A DNA stretch of 64,000 bases from NCBI RefSeq assembly GCF_000424385.1, contig NZ_AUJU01000001.1, forward strand, positions 1 to 64,000, in the 5' to 3' direction. Made by a program: the position numbers and the translations under genes. The stretch's first letter is position 1. Each line of letters opens with the position of its first letter. The notes under the pieces were generated by a model. It had not been told where the DNA came from. It saw only the letters and a program-made list of their open reading frames with translations, and did no database searches. Below, in pieces: positions 45,640 to 56,793 of this stretch. Origin of the DNA: Butyrivibrio sp. LC3010 (lineage in GTDB: Bacteria > Bacillota > Clostridia > Lachnospirales > Lachnospiraceae).

Positions 45640-47037
45640 TTATTTTCCCATACAGAATTTTGAGAAAATCTCTTCAATTAAATCTTCATCAACTTCTTTA
45701 CCAATTATCTCACCTAAAAATGCATAAGCGTTCATCAGATCAATTGTGTAAAAATCTTCAGACATACAAGCATCAACACTTAGCTTAACTTTATTCAAAC
45801 TTTCAAGTGCGTTTATCAAAGCTTCTTTTTGTCTGATATTTGTAACATATATCTCTTCTTTAGGAATAATATCTCCGCTAAAGAACATATCTGTTATTAT
45901 TTTCTTTAATTCATCAATTCCGGTTTCATCAACCATTGATGTTTTTATTACAGGAATATTTTTCCCGTAAATATTTTGAATGTCATTTTCTAAAACATTT
46001 ATGCTTTCTGTTCTATCATTCTTATTAAGCAGAATTATCGCATGCTTATCTCTAATAAGATCTTTTATCCTATTTTCATTAGAAAAAGCTTTGTCTGTAG
46101 AATCTATAATATATAAAATCAAATCAGCATTATTTGCAGATTTAAGAGCAAGATCTACTCCGATTTTTTCAATCTTATCTTCTGTATCTCTTATTCCTGC
46201 AGTATCCATTACCTTTAAAATAATATCGCCTAATCTGATATTCTCTTCAATAATATCTCTTGTTGTTCCTTCTATATCTGTAACAATTGCCTTTTCCTCT
46301 CCGGCAAGTTTGTTAAGTAAGGAAGACTTTCCTGCATTTGGTTTTCCAATTATGGCTGTTCTGATTCCGTCTTTTCTAATTATGCCTTCGTCTGAAGACT
46401 CAATTAATTTTTCAAGACTTTTAATCCATTTACTGTTCTGAGTACTAAGTCTGGTATCATAATCAGTCAGATCATAATTTTCAGGATCATCAATAGCAGA
46501 TTCTATATATGCCATTTCATATAAAATTTCTTTTCTTAAATCTTCTATTTTATTAAATAGTTTTCCACTTAGTTGCAGCTCAGAATTTTTCATAGAAAAA
46601 TCGTTCTTTGCATGAATTAAATCCATTACTGCTTCGGCTCTTGTTAAATCGATTCTTCCATTTAAAAAAGCTCTCTTTGTAAATTCACCGGGTTCAGCAA
46701 TTCTGCATCCATTTCTGATCAGTAGATTTAAAATGGATTCCATAATTAATCTGCCACCATGAGAATTTATTTCCACAACATCTTCTTTTGTGTAACTTCT
46801 GGGTGCCTTCATTATGGAAATCATAATTTCATCTACTTTTGTCTCATTTTCATCAACTATAAATCCATAATTAATGGTATGACTCTCATATTTTTTCAGG
46901 GAATGATTTCCTTTTGCATCTATATAAATCTTGTCAGCAATATTTATGGCATTATCACCACTTATTCTTATTATTCCGATCCCGGCGTCTATCATTGCCG
47001 TTGCTATTGCGCAAATTGTATCATCCTTAAAAAACAT
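45640..47037 (-). CDS. mnmE: tRNA modification GTPase MnmE
   Basis: MnmE (TrmE) is the GTPase partner of MnmG. Its 465 residues have an N-terminal tetrahydrofolate-binding domain (1-120), a helical domain interrupted by a G domain with P-loop GKPNAGKSSLLN, DTAGIRDTEDKIE (switch II) and NKND, and the C-terminal catalytic Cys within FCMGK, the canonical CIGK variant. It is preceded by the jag terminator and followed directly by mnmG. Confidence 0.95.
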   Translation of the reverse strand: MFFKDDTICAIATAMIDAGIGIIRISGDNAINIADKIYIDAKGNHSLKKYESHTINYGFIVDENETKVDEIMISIMKAPRSYTKEDVVEINSHGGRLIMESILNLLIRNGCRIAEPGEFTKRAFLNGRIDLTRAEAVMDLIHAKNDFSMKNSELQLSGKLFNKIEDLRKEILYEMAYIESAIDDPENYDLTDYDTRLSTQNSKWIKSLEKLIESSDEGIIRKDGIRTAIIGKPNAGKSSLLNKLAGEEKAIVTDIEGTTRDIIEENIRLGDIILKVMDTAGIRDTEDKIEKIGVDLALKSANNADLILYIIDSTDKAFSNENRIKDLIRDKHAIILLNKNDRTESINVLENDIQNIYGKNIPVIKTSMVDETGIDELKKIITDMFFSGDIIPKEEIYVTNIRQKEALINALESLNKVKLSVDACMSEDFYTIDLMNAYAFLGEIIGKEVDEDLIEEIFSKFCMGK

Positions 47038-47059
47038 ATTTTTATCCCTTTAAAAAAAT

Positions 47060-47106
47060 AGTAATAAAAGCTGCCAATTGAAATTAATGTAAAATCAATG
47101 GCAGCT
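47060..47106 (-). terminator. Terminator between jag and mnmE
   Basis: The stem AGCTGCCA/TGGCAGCT (47069-47106), extended by TTGA/TCAA with a bulge, is followed on the minus strand by TTTTATTAC. It separates the rnpA-yidC-jag and mnmE-mnmG units. Confidence 0.75.
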
Positions 47107-47119
47107 CTTAATTTGATCA

Positions 47120-47932
47120 TTATTTCTTAAGAGTTACTACAACCCTTCTGAAAGGCTCTTCACCTTCACTGTGAGTTGTAACATACTTGTCAGTTTGAAG
47201 TGCTGAGTGAATAATTCTTCTTTCATAAGGATTCATAGGTTCAAGTGAAACAGCTTGTCTGTTCTTACGAACCTTATAAGCAATATTCTTTGCAAGATTT
47301 TCAAGAGTTGCTTTTCTTCTATCCCTATAATTCTCAGTATCAACCTTCACATGAATGTAATCTTCACTATCTCTGTTAACTACAAGTGAAATAAGATATT
47401 GCAGTGAGTCAAGAGTCTGACCTCTCTTACCAATAAGAACACCCATCTCATCACCTGCAAGATCAATCTCAAGAATTTTATCTGTCTGATTATATTTAGC
47501 CTTGACATCAACTTTCATGTTCATGGTACTAAATACATTAGCTAAGAATTCATTAGCTTTGTTTATGAAATCATGCTCATAAACATAAGATATCTCCTTA
47601 GCTTCACTTTCTTTAGCAGATGATACTTTCTCAGTATTATCCTGAGGTTTATCATTAACAACTTCAGGTTTTTTTGATTCCTCTTTTTTGACTTCTTCTT
47701 TTGCTTTGAAATCATTTTTATTATCATTTGAAGATTTCAGAACATCATTTTTGGAATCAGCTTCTTTTACTCTTGCTCTGATCACAGCAGGCTTAACATT
47801 TAATCCAAGAAAGCCTGTTGAACCGGTAGAAACAACTTCATAATCAAGATTATCACTTGTAACCATGAGCTGAGCACATGCCTCTGTAATGCATTCTTCT
47901 ACAGTTTTTTTAGAAATCTCAATATATTCCAT
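47120..47932 (-). CDS. jag: Jag/KhpB RNA-binding protein
   Basis: KhpB (Jag, EloR) is a KH-R3H RNA-binding protein linked to cell elongation and sRNA binding in Firmicutes. Its 270 residues have an N-terminal Jag_N domain (1-50: KTVEECITEACAQLMV), a Lys/Glu-rich linker (55-120), a type II KH domain with GVLIGKRGQTLDSLQYL (about 165-185), and R3H (AYKVRKNRQAVSLEPMNPYERRIIH in pieces, about 220-245). It follows yidC by 15 bp, as usual. Confidence 0.93.
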   Translation of the reverse strand: MEYIEISKKTVEECITEACAQLMVTSDNLDYEVVSTGSTGFLGLNVKPAVIRARVKEADSKNDVLKSSNDNKNDFKAKEEVKKEESKKPEVVNDKPQDNTEKVSSAKESEAKEISYVYEHDFINKANEFLANVFSTMNMKVDVKAKYNQTDKILEIDLAGDEMGVLIGKRGQTLDSLQYLISLVVNRDSEDYIHVKVDTENYRDRRKATLENLAKNIAYKVRKNRQAVSLEPMNPYERRIIHSALQTDKYVTTHSEGEEPFRRVVVTLKK

Positions 47933-47947
47933 TTTTATATCCCCTAA

Positions 47948-49237
47948 TCAGTTATTCCTGTTATCAAATTCTTTTACCATATTTGCTCTGGCAAGGAGAC
48001 TATTCTTATTTACCTTTCCAGATGAGTAAATATCATTTGCTTTTTTCAGACCAGCTTCCTTCTCTTTTTCAGAACGAGTAGAAGTAACTGTATTCATTGT
48101 TCTTGTATTCAGATTAGCATATCTGTTCATCTGAGGTGTTGACTTCATTTCCTCAAGCTTTTTATTATACTTCTCTGTGTTTTTCTCAATCTCAGCATCT
48201 ATATCCATGTTATCAATATGCTTATTGATAAGAATCTGCTGGATAGTACGAACAACTGCACCAATAATCCAATAAATACCAAGACCTGCAGGAAATGTGA
48301 ATGTAAAGAATAATGACATAAGAGGCATCATCATATTCATGGTCTTCATAGAATTAGCCATCTGAGCTGCCTGGTCATTAGGATCATTTGAAGTTGCAGG
48401 CTGAGGCATAAGCTTTAAACTTATCCACTGAGTTAAGAATGAAAGTGCAGGAATGATCAGTGCACCAATAAACAACGCAAATGATTTATTACTAAATGCA
48501 GTTTGGATCATATATGAAGGTGAATCACCTATATTAAGTCCAAGGAAGCTATTATATCTGTTAAGTAAATCATGAGTGTTGGTTATTGAAGAAGCAAGAC
48601 TTCCAAATTTTTCTGTAAGTGCATTCCAATCAGCAGTTGATGATTTATACAAAACATCAATGAATGTATTCTCAATATAAGAAGTATCACCTGAAGTAAA
48701 AGCTTCATTGCTAAACTGTTTTGCGTACTGTGAAGCACTTGAAAGTGTCTGTATGAAATCAGATGCACCGGCTGTCTCTCTGAGCTGACTTACTAAAGGA
48801 TAAAATGATTCCTTTATCTGACTAACATATGCAGGCATAGAATAAATTACTCTATACAAGGCAATCATAATAGGAAACTGTATTAAAAGCTGAAGACAGC
48901 TTCCTGTCTGTGAAACACCATACTTAGCATAAAGAGCCTTTATCTCTTCCTGCTGGGCAAGCATTGAATCATTATCTTTTTTACCTTTGTACTTTGCCTG
49001 AATAGCCTGAAGTTCAGGATTCATCCTACTCTGAAGCTTTGAAAACTTCTGCTGCTTATAAGTAAGCGGCATAAGAAAAAGATACATAATGATTGTAAAT
49101 AAAATAATAGCAAGACCGGTACTTGGTACACCAATCTTATTAAGGAATATAAAAATCCAATTCATGATGTGACCAAGAAGCCACGCAATCGGACCTACTA
49201 TTTTCCCCTGATATTGTGTAAGTGTAACAATATTCAA
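47948..49237 (-). CDS. yidC: Membrane protein insertase YidC
   Basis: YidC inserts membrane proteins alone or with SecYEG. Its 429 residues are a Firmicute-type insertase without the large N-terminal periplasmic domain: transmembrane segments near 12-35, 37-60 and three further ones between 110 and 345. The cytoplasmic hairpin RMNPELQAIQAKYKGKKD and the hydrophilic-groove Arg region are present. A roughly 100-residue extracytoplasmic stretch between the middle helices (about 150-250) is longer than in Bacillus. The basic C-terminal tail could contact ribosomes. It is 17 bp downstream of yidD. Confidence 0.94.
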   Translation of the reverse strand: MNIVTLTQYQGKIVGPIAWLLGHIMNWIFIFLNKIGVPSTGLAIILFTIIMYLFLMPLTYKQQKFSKLQSRMNPELQAIQAKYKGKKDNDSMLAQQEEIKALYAKYGVSQTGSCLQLLIQFPIMIALYRVIYSMPAYVSQIKESFYPLVSQLRETAGASDFIQTLSSASQYAKQFSNEAFTSGDTSYIENTFIDVLYKSSTADWNALTEKFGSLASSITNTHDLLNRYNSFLGLNIGDSPSYMIQTAFSNKSFALFIGALIIPALSFLTQWISLKLMPQPATSNDPNDQAAQMANSMKTMNMMMPLMSLFFTFTFPAGLGIYWIIGAVVRTIQQILINKHIDNMDIDAEIEKNTEKYNKKLEEMKSTPQMNRYANLNTRTMNTVTSTRSEKEKEAGLKKANDIYSSGKVNKNSLLARANMVKEFDNRNN

Positions 49238-49254
49238 AACTAATCCTCCAATAC

Positions 49255-49464
49255 TTACGGTACAGGATCATAACCACCGCTTGAAAAAGGATTACATCTC
49301 AAAATCCTCCAAGCTGCCAGTAAACTTCCTTTTAAGGCACCGTATTTTTCTATTGCTTCCAATCCGTATTGTGAACATGTTGGTATATACGGACATTTTG
49401 TTCTTTTTAAAGGAGAAACATACCTTTGATATAATTTAATTAGATATATCAATACTCTCTTCAT
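49255..49464 (-). CDS. yidD: Membrane protein insertion efficiency factor YidD
   Basis: This is a small protein of 69 residues with conserved [19 protein letters not shown] and [18 protein letters not shown] blocks. YidD helps YidC-dependent insertion; the two are almost always adjacent. It overlaps the end of rnpA by 29 bp in another frame. Confidence 0.95.
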   Translation of the reverse strand: MKRVLIYLIKLYQRYVSPLKRTKCPYIPTCSQYGLEAIEKYGALKGSLLAAWRILRCNPFSSGGYDPVP

Positions 49465-49813
49465 ATTTCACCTCATCATTTTTCCTTAGATGAGACTTAC
49501 CGGCCAGATATAAGAATGACTTTTCTATATCGAAATATGTTGCATCCTTAGCACGGCTTCTGGCCACGACTACTATATCTAAACCACTATTAAATATATT
49601 TTCATGTAGCCGGTAAACTTCTCTAACTAGTCTTGCAAACCTGTGCCTTACAATACTGTTACCTACTTTTTTACTTGCTGATATTCCAAGTCTGTTTATA
49701 GAACTATCATTTTTTCTGACATAAACAACAATATTTTTATCTGCGTAGCTTTTACCAGTTTTATAAACAAGATGAAAATCAGAAGTTTTCTTTAAACTCT
49801 CTGTTTTTTGCAT
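49436..49813 (-). CDS. rnpA: Ribonuclease P protein component
   Basis: RnpA assists the RNase P ribozyme in tRNA 5' processing. Its 125 residues contain the core RNR-like basic motif in [14 protein letters not shown] (about 55-68), and [13 protein letters not shown] before it. The Arg-rich helix is somewhat changed from the common KRNRIRR. It follows rpmH by 130 bp, with hairpins in between, and overlaps yidD. Confidence 0.94.
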   Translation of the reverse strand: MQKTESLKKTSDFHLVYKTGKSYADKNIVVYVRKNDSSINRLGISASKKVGNSIVRHRFARLVREVYRLHENIFNSGLDIVVVARSRAKDATYFDIEKSFLYLAGKSHLRKNDEVKYEESIDISN

Positions 49814-49883
49814 ATAAATAATCCTTACGGAGTGTTTTTATCATAATAAGAAATCTGAACAGAATTCCTACAAGATAAGAAAA

Positions 49884-49941
49884 TACGCGAATATGCATCT
49901 ATGCACATTCGCGTAATAAGACCACAACATAATGTGGTCCC
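49884..49941 (-). terminator. Two hairpins between rpmH and rnpA
   Basis: Just after the rpmH stop, GACCACA...TGTGGTC (about 49920-49940) forms the first stem. TACGCGAAT/ATTCGCGTA (49884-49892 with 49907-49915), extended by TGCAT/ATGCA, forms the second, followed on the minus strand by TTTTCTT. They likely attenuate read-through so that rpmH is made in excess over rnpA, or act as processing sites. Confidence 0.5.
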
Positions 49942-49943
49942 TA

Positions 49944-50078
49944 TTATGCAGATATTTTCTTTCTACCCTTAAGTCTTCTGGCAGCAAGTACCTTTCTGCC
50001 TCCCTTAGTTGCCATTCTTGCTCTAAAGCCGTGAACACGAGCTCTCTGAAGCTTATGCGGCTGATAAGTTCTCTTCAT
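49944..50078 (-). CDS. rpmH: 50S ribosomal protein L34
   Basis: This is the 44-residue L34, very basic, starting [19 protein letters not shown] and ending [14 protein letters not shown] has AAGGAGGTG ten bases upstream. It marks the left edge of oriC, divergent from dnaA, as in nearly all Firmicutes. Confidence 0.97.
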   Translation of the reverse strand: MKRTYQPHKLQRARVHGFRARMATKGGRKVLAARRLKGRKKISA

Positions 50079-50565
50079 AGTCGAAATACACCTCCTTCTT
50101 AAATCTATTTAGCAAAATAATTTAATTGTCTGAATCAGAAAAAATCGATGTTATTATAATAAAATTAAGCATTTCCGTCAAGTTATAAAAAAAAATGTGG
50201 ATAACTTACTAAAATTTTTTAAAAAATGTTTATCAACATATGGTGTGAAAAAAAGTTATCCACATCTAAATGTTGATTTTGTGGATAAACTGTTATTATC
50301 TGTAAACTTGCAAATCTTATCCACAAATTGTGGATTAATTGTGGAAAACATTTTGAATAAAAAGGGATAACTTTTCACAATTCCAGTATTCATGCGGCTT
50401 TCCGACGGTGATTATCTTTATACTATTTTTCCACTTTTCCACTCACACCCCAAAAAATGTTGAAAATAAAAATATTTTAAAAAAAGTTATCCACAATTTC
50501 CTACAATTTGATATTTAGTTATCCATAATATAAAATGAATCTTAAATTCAATATGGGAGACTTTT
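50079..50565. other. oriC, dnaA-upstream part with DnaA-box cluster
   Basis: This 487-bp gene-free stretch between rpmH and dnaA is very AT-rich and holds at least seven DnaA boxes or close variants: TGTGGATAA 50196-50204 and 50280-50288, TTATCAACA 50230-50238, TTATCCACA 50256-50264, 50317-50325 and 50487-50495, TGTGGATTA 50329-50337, TTATCCATA 50519-50527. It also contains the divergent promoters for dnaA and rpmH, so DnaA probably represses its own gene. The second part of the origin follows dnaA. Confidence 0.9.
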
Positions 50566-51957
50566 ATGGAAAAGGAAACAGATATAACTAAAAAGCTTGC
50601 AGAAAACTTTGACAATCTTAAAGACGAAATACGCAGAGAACTTGGGATGACTGCTATTTCTTTTGAAACATGGATCAATCCTCTATCATTCTATAAATAT
50701 GAAAATGGAACTGTTATTATTTTAATTCCATTTGATGACAATAACTTCCTTAATTATATAGAACGGAAATATCAAATGTTCTTCAAGGTTACTTTGTCAG
50801 AGTTTCTAAATAAGAATATTGAGGTCGAATTCTTATTAGAAAAAGATGCACATATTAATAATGAAGAAACTCTTACAAATAACGATGACGGATCTAAGAA
50901 TAATCAGAATAATTATGAATTTTCCAATTTAAATCCTAAGTATGTGTTTGATACTTACGTAGTAGGTGGAAATAACAGATTCGCATATAACGCTTCTTTA
51001 GCTGTGGCAGAATCACCTGGTGAAGCATATAATCCTCTGTTTCTTTATGGAGGACCCGGACTTGGTAAGACTCACCTGATGCACGCTATAGGTCACTTTA
51101 TTATAGAAAATAATCCTAATTTTAAAGTACTGTACGTAACATCTGAGCAATTCACCAATGAAGTTATCGAATCAATCAGAAGTGGTAAAGCCGAAGCCAT
51201 GAGCAGACTCAGAGACAAATATCGTACTGTTGATGTACTTATGGTCGATGATGTTCAGTTTATTATAGGTAAGGAAAGTACTCAGGAAGAATTTTTCCAC
51301 ACATTCAATGTTCTTCATCAGTCAGGTAAACAGATTATTATTTCATCTGATAAACCGCCTAAGGAAATGGAAACCCTTGAAGAAAGATTCAGATCAAGAT
51401 TTGAGATGGGTCTTATATCAGATATCCAGGCTCCTGATTATGAAACAAGAATGGCAATTCTTAAGAAAAACGCTGAAAGTTATTCCAAGCACATTGATGA
51501 TGAGATTTTCGAATATATTGCTACTAATATTAAGTCAAATATCCGTGAGCTTGAGGGTGCGTACAATAAGATAATCGCATTCTCCCGTCTTAATAAAGTA
51601 GAAATAACTTTGGATAATGCAAAAGAAGCTCTTAAGGATATTATTTATCCGGACGCTTCGAAGGTAATAACAATACCTCTTATCATTACAACAGTCTGTG
51701 AGCAGTATGGTGTCAGACAGGAAGATGTTGCTTCTAAAAAGAGAAACAAAGAAATCGTTCTTCCACGACAGATTGTTATGTATCTTGCAAGAGAACTTAC
51801 TGATGCTCCACTCGAGGAAATAGGTAAATCTCTTGGCAAAAAGGATCATACAACAGTAATGAGCGGTATTAGCAAAATAAAAGATCTTCTTGAAATTGAT
51901 GATGAGCTAAAAAGAAACATAGATATTATTAATAAGAAGCTAAACCCTTTGGCTTAA
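50566..51957 (+). CDS. dnaA: Chromosomal replication initiator protein DnaA
   Basis: DnaA binds oriC boxes and melts the origin. Its 463 residues have domain I (about 1-90) for DnaB/helicase contacts, a variable Asn-rich linker (about 100-125), AAA+ domain III with Walker A GGPGLGKTHL (residues 162-171) and Walker B VLMVDDVQF, and domain IV with the DnaA-box-binding signature KKDHTTVMSGISKI near the C terminus. ATG follows GGGAG. Both flanks carry DnaA boxes. Confidence 0.98.
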   Translation: MEKETDITKKLAENFDNLKDEIRRELGMTAISFETWINPLSFYKYENGTVIILIPFDDNNFLNYIERKYQMFFKVTLSEFLNKNIEVEFLLEKDAHINNEETLTNNDDGSKNNQNNYEFSNLNPKYVFDTYVVGGNNRFAYNASLAVAESPGEAYNPLFLYGGPGLGKTHLMHAIGHFIIENNPNFKVLYVTSEQFTNEVIESIRSGKAEAMSRLRDKYRTVDVLMVDDVQFIIGKESTQEEFFHTFNVLHQSGKQIIISSDKPPKEMETLEERFRSRFEMGLISDIQAPDYETRMAILKKNAESYSKHIDDEIFEYIATNIKSNIRELEGAYNKIIAFSRLNKVEITLDNAKEALKDIIYPDASKVITIPLIITTVCEQYGVRQEDVASKKRNKEIVLPRQIVMYLARELTDAPLEEIGKSLGKKDHTTVMSGISKIKDLLEIDDELKRNIDIINKKLNPLA

Positions 51958-52356
51958 CAATAAATGTAAAGCTGCTATGAACCTCGCAGGATTTACTTAC
52001 ATGACTTGCAATAAGCTTGTGATATATCTTGCCAGTTGCTCTGATTAAATAAAAGTGGATAAGTCAGTTTATAAATACTTTATAAATTGTTTATGAACTG
52101 TGAATTGGAGTGGAAAAGTTTTATATAGGCTGAAATCGCAAAATTTGCCCTGTGGGCTAGAATAAACTTTTCTACATTAAATTTTTATTTATCAACTATT
52201 AAAAATTTGTAAATAAGCCAGATAAATTGTATAATAAATACGGATTTCCACAAATCTACATCTATTATTACTAAATACTACTAAGTATTATTAATTTATA
52301 TATACATGGAGTTTGTGTGTTCCACTACATATCGATTGGAGGGAGTTCTTTCATTC
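51958..52356. other. oriC, dnaA-dnaN part with candidate unwinding element
   Basis: This 399-bp stretch holds no gene. It includes AGTGGATAA (52054-52062), a TGGAAAAG near 52110 and a box-like TTTCCACAA (52245-52253). Immediately after that lies a run of triplets CTA CAT CTA TTA TTA CTA (52256-52273) and then ACTACTAAG and an AT-only stretch to about 52306. The order box, triplets, AT-rich DNA parallels the DnaA-trio unwinding system of Bacillus subtilis, which also lies between dnaA and dnaN. The dnaN promoter is probably here too. Confidence 0.75.
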
Positions 52357-53466
52357 ATGAAATTTGTTTGTTCAAAATCAAAGCTTATTACCGGACTGCA
52401 GATAGTTTCAAAAGCTGTACCGAATAAGACAACAATGTCAATATTAGAATGCATCCTCATAGATGCTACTGAAGGAGTCATCAAATTTATTGCCAATGAC
52501 ATGGAACTTGGAATTCAGACAGAGGTTGATGGCAATATCTTAGAAAGAGGCTATATCGCTATTGATGCAAAAATCTTTTTTGATATAATCAGAAAGTTAC
52601 CTGACAGCGATGTAACTATAGATTCCGATTCCAGCGGTAAAGTTACTATTATCTGTGAAAAGGCTAAGTTTAGTATTGTTGGACGTAATGCAGATGACTT
52701 TACATATCTGCCAAGTATTGAGAGAATCGATGGAATATCTGTATCACAATACACTTTGAAGAATATAATCCAACAGACCATCTTCTCCATTGCAGAAAAT
52801 GATGCAAATAAGATGATGAGTGGTGAGCTTTTTGAGATTAATCAGGATACTTTAAAGCTCGTATCACTTGATGGACATCGTATATCCATCAGAAAAGTTA
52901 AATTACAGAACTCTTATGCTCCTAAGAAGGTTGTTGTACCGGGAAAAACTTTATCTGATATTAGTAAGATAATCGGTGACAGCACAGAAAACAAAGTAGA
53001 TATTTTCTTTACAGATAAACATATTTTATTCGAATTTGATAAAACTATAGTTGTTTCCAGACTTCTTGAAGGCGAATATTTTAACATTGATCAGATGCTT
53101 TCAAGTGATTATGAAACAAAAATGACCATCTCCAGAAAAGAAATGCTCGATTGTATAGACAGAGCTACTCTTCTCGTCAAAGAAGGCGATAAGAAACCGG
53201 TAATTATTTCAATAAATGATGAGAAAATGGAATTAAAGATAAACTCAACCATAGGAAGTATGGATGAGGAAATTGATATAGAAAAACAGGGTAAAGATCT
53301 TATTATTGGTTTTAACCCTAAGTTTTTGATAGATGCACTTCGTGTTATTGAAGATGAGAATATAGATATTTATATGGTTAATCCTAAGGCACCCTGCTTT
53401 ATAAGGGACAAGGATTCAACTTATATTTATCTTGTTCTTCCTATAAACTTTACAACAGTGAGCTAA
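52357..53466 (+). CDS. dnaN: DNA polymerase III beta sliding clamp
   Basis: DnaN is the ring-shaped processivity clamp. ATG 52357 (MKFVCSKSKLITGLQ) is preferred: it gives 369 residues, the family length, with GGAGGGAG upstream, whereas the frame start 51 bases earlier adds a non-homologous stretch. Three repeated clamp domains and the C-terminal VLPINF-type end (LVLPINFTT) are present. It follows the second part of oriC. Confidence 0.97.
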   Translation: MKFVCSKSKLITGLQIVSKAVPNKTTMSILECILIDATEGVIKFIANDMELGIQTEVDGNILERGYIAIDAKIFFDIIRKLPDSDVTIDSDSSGKVTIICEKAKFSIVGRNADDFTYLPSIERIDGISVSQYTLKNIIQQTIFSIAENDANKMMSGELFEINQDTLKLVSLDGHRISIRKVKLQNSYAPKKVVVPGKTLSDISKIIGDSTENKVDIFFTDKHILFEFDKTIVVSRLLEGEYFNIDQMLSSDYETKMTISRKEMLDCIDRATLLVKEGDKKPVIISINDEKMELKINSTIGSMDEEIDIEKQGKDLIIGFNPKFLIDALRVIEDENIDIYMVNPKAPCFIRDKDSTYIYLVLPINFTTVS

Positions 53467-53470
53467 AATA

Positions 53471-53692
53471 ATGGAAAAAATATCAGTAAATTTAAGAGAA
53501 GGCGACGAATTTATTAAATTGGGTCAGGCTATGAAAAAAGCAGGACTTGAGGAATCCGGAGTCGATGCCAAAGTAGATATTCAAGAGGGACTCGTGAAAG
53601 TAAACGGGGAAGTTGAGACCAGAAGGGGCCGTAAGCTCTATAGTGGGGATATGTTTGAATATGAAGGCATTCAGGTACAAATAACGAAATGA
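53471..53692 (+). CDS. S4-domain RNA-binding protein (YaaA/RlbA-like)
   Basis: This 73-residue S4-like protein (core IKLGQAMKKAGLEESGVDAK, VNGEVETRRGRKL) is usually found between dnaN and recF in Firmicutes. It starts four bases after dnaN and overlaps recF at ATGA, so it is part of the dnaN-recF transcript. RNA binding is inferred; Bacillus YaaA is linked to ribosome assembly. Confidence 0.92.
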   Translation: MEKISVNLREGDEFIKLGQAMKKAGLEESGVDAKVDIQEGLVKVNGEVETRRGRKLYSGDMFEYEGIQVQITK

Positions 53693-54789
53693 TAATTAAG
53701 TCATTAGAACTTGCAGATTTTAGAAATTATAAAAACTTAAGAATAGAATTCAGCAGTGGAACCAACATTCTATATGGTGACAATGCCCAGGGAAAGACTA
53801 ATATCCTTGAGGCTATTTATCTTGCTGCTACAACCAAGTCCCACAAAGGTAGTAAGGATAAAGAGATTATTTCCTTTGGTAAAGAAGAGGGACATATCAG
53901 AACAATCATCGAAAGAGATGGTGCTGAATATCGTGTAGATATGCACCTGAGAAAAAGTAAATCCAAAGGAATTGCAATTGATGGTCAAAAAATAAGAAAA
54001 GCATCTGACCTTGTAGGCAGATGCAATGTTGTATTTTTTTCTCCAGAGGATCTTAGTATTATTAAAGATGGTCCGGCGGAAAGGCGAAGATTCATGGATA
54101 TGGAGCTTTGTCAGCTGGATCAAATTTATTTAGAGAATCTTGCAAAATATAATAAGCTGATAACTGAGAGAAACAAGGTTCTTAAGGATATGTTTGAACA
54201 TCCTGAAAACAGTGTTCTTCTTGATGTTCAGGATAAACAGCTTTTGGAATATGGATCGGTTATTATTAAGTCCCGTGATAAATTCATTAAGGATTTATGT
54301 GAAATAATAGATCCGATTCATACTAAACTTACCGGTGACAGAGAAAAATTAAGAATCTACTACGAACCAAATGTTACAGTAGAAGAATATGAGGACAAGC
54401 TTAAAAGTTCCAGACAAAAAGATATATATCTTAAACAGACAACAATAGGTCCTCATAAGGATGACTTTTCATTTAATGTGCGTACTGAAAATGTACCTGA
54501 AGAAATAGATATCAGAAAATACGGATCTCAGGGTCAGCAAAGGACAGCCTCGTTATCATTGAAGTTGTCAGAAATTGAGATTGTAAAAAGATCCAAAAAA
54601 GAAAATCCTGTACTATTACTCGATGATGTACTATCGGAATTAGACAGTAACAGACAAAATTATTTGTTAAATACGATTGGAAATATTCAAACAATAATTA
54701 CGTGTACAGGTCTCGATGAATTTGTTAATAATCGTTTTGAAATAAACAAAATATTCAGAGTTGTAAACGGAAGTATACCTGAAGAATAG
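53689..54789 (+). CDS. recF: DNA replication and repair protein RecF
   Basis: RecF loads RecA at gaps and helps restart replication. Its 366 residues have an ABC-type ATPase head with Walker A GDNAQGKTNILEAIY, signature GSQGQQRTASLSLKLSE and Walker B LLLDDVLSELD. It overlaps the S4 gene by four bases and precedes gyrB by nine. Confidence 0.96.
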   Translation: MIIKSLELADFRNYKNLRIEFSSGTNILYGDNAQGKTNILEAIYLAATTKSHKGSKDKEIISFGKEEGHIRTIIERDGAEYRVDMHLRKSKSKGIAIDGQKIRKASDLVGRCNVVFFSPEDLSIIKDGPAERRRFMDMELCQLDQIYLENLAKYNKLITERNKVLKDMFEHPENSVLLDVQDKQLLEYGSVIIKSRDKFIKDLCEIIDPIHTKLTGDREKLRIYYEPNVTVEEYEDKLKSSRQKDIYLKQTTIGPHKDDFSFNVRTENVPEEIDIRKYGSQGQQRTASLSLKLSEIEIVKRSKKENPVLLLDDVLSELDSNRQNYLLNTIGNIQTIITCTGLDEFVNNRFEINKIFRVVNGSIPEE

Positions 54790-56736
<1,947 letters not shown>

Positions 56737-56793
56737 TACTAACCTTTTCTATCAAGATAAGGTGTCAGTGTAACTGACAGATGAGGATATAAA

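Noticed and set aside
45980..46441. 153-codon plus-strand frame opposite mnmE
   Set aside because: Antisense shadow of a conserved gene, without homology or ribosome site.
52306..52356. N-terminal extension of dnaN
   Set aside because: The extra 17 residues are not part of the clamp family, and the ribosome site lies inside them, just before ATG 52357.
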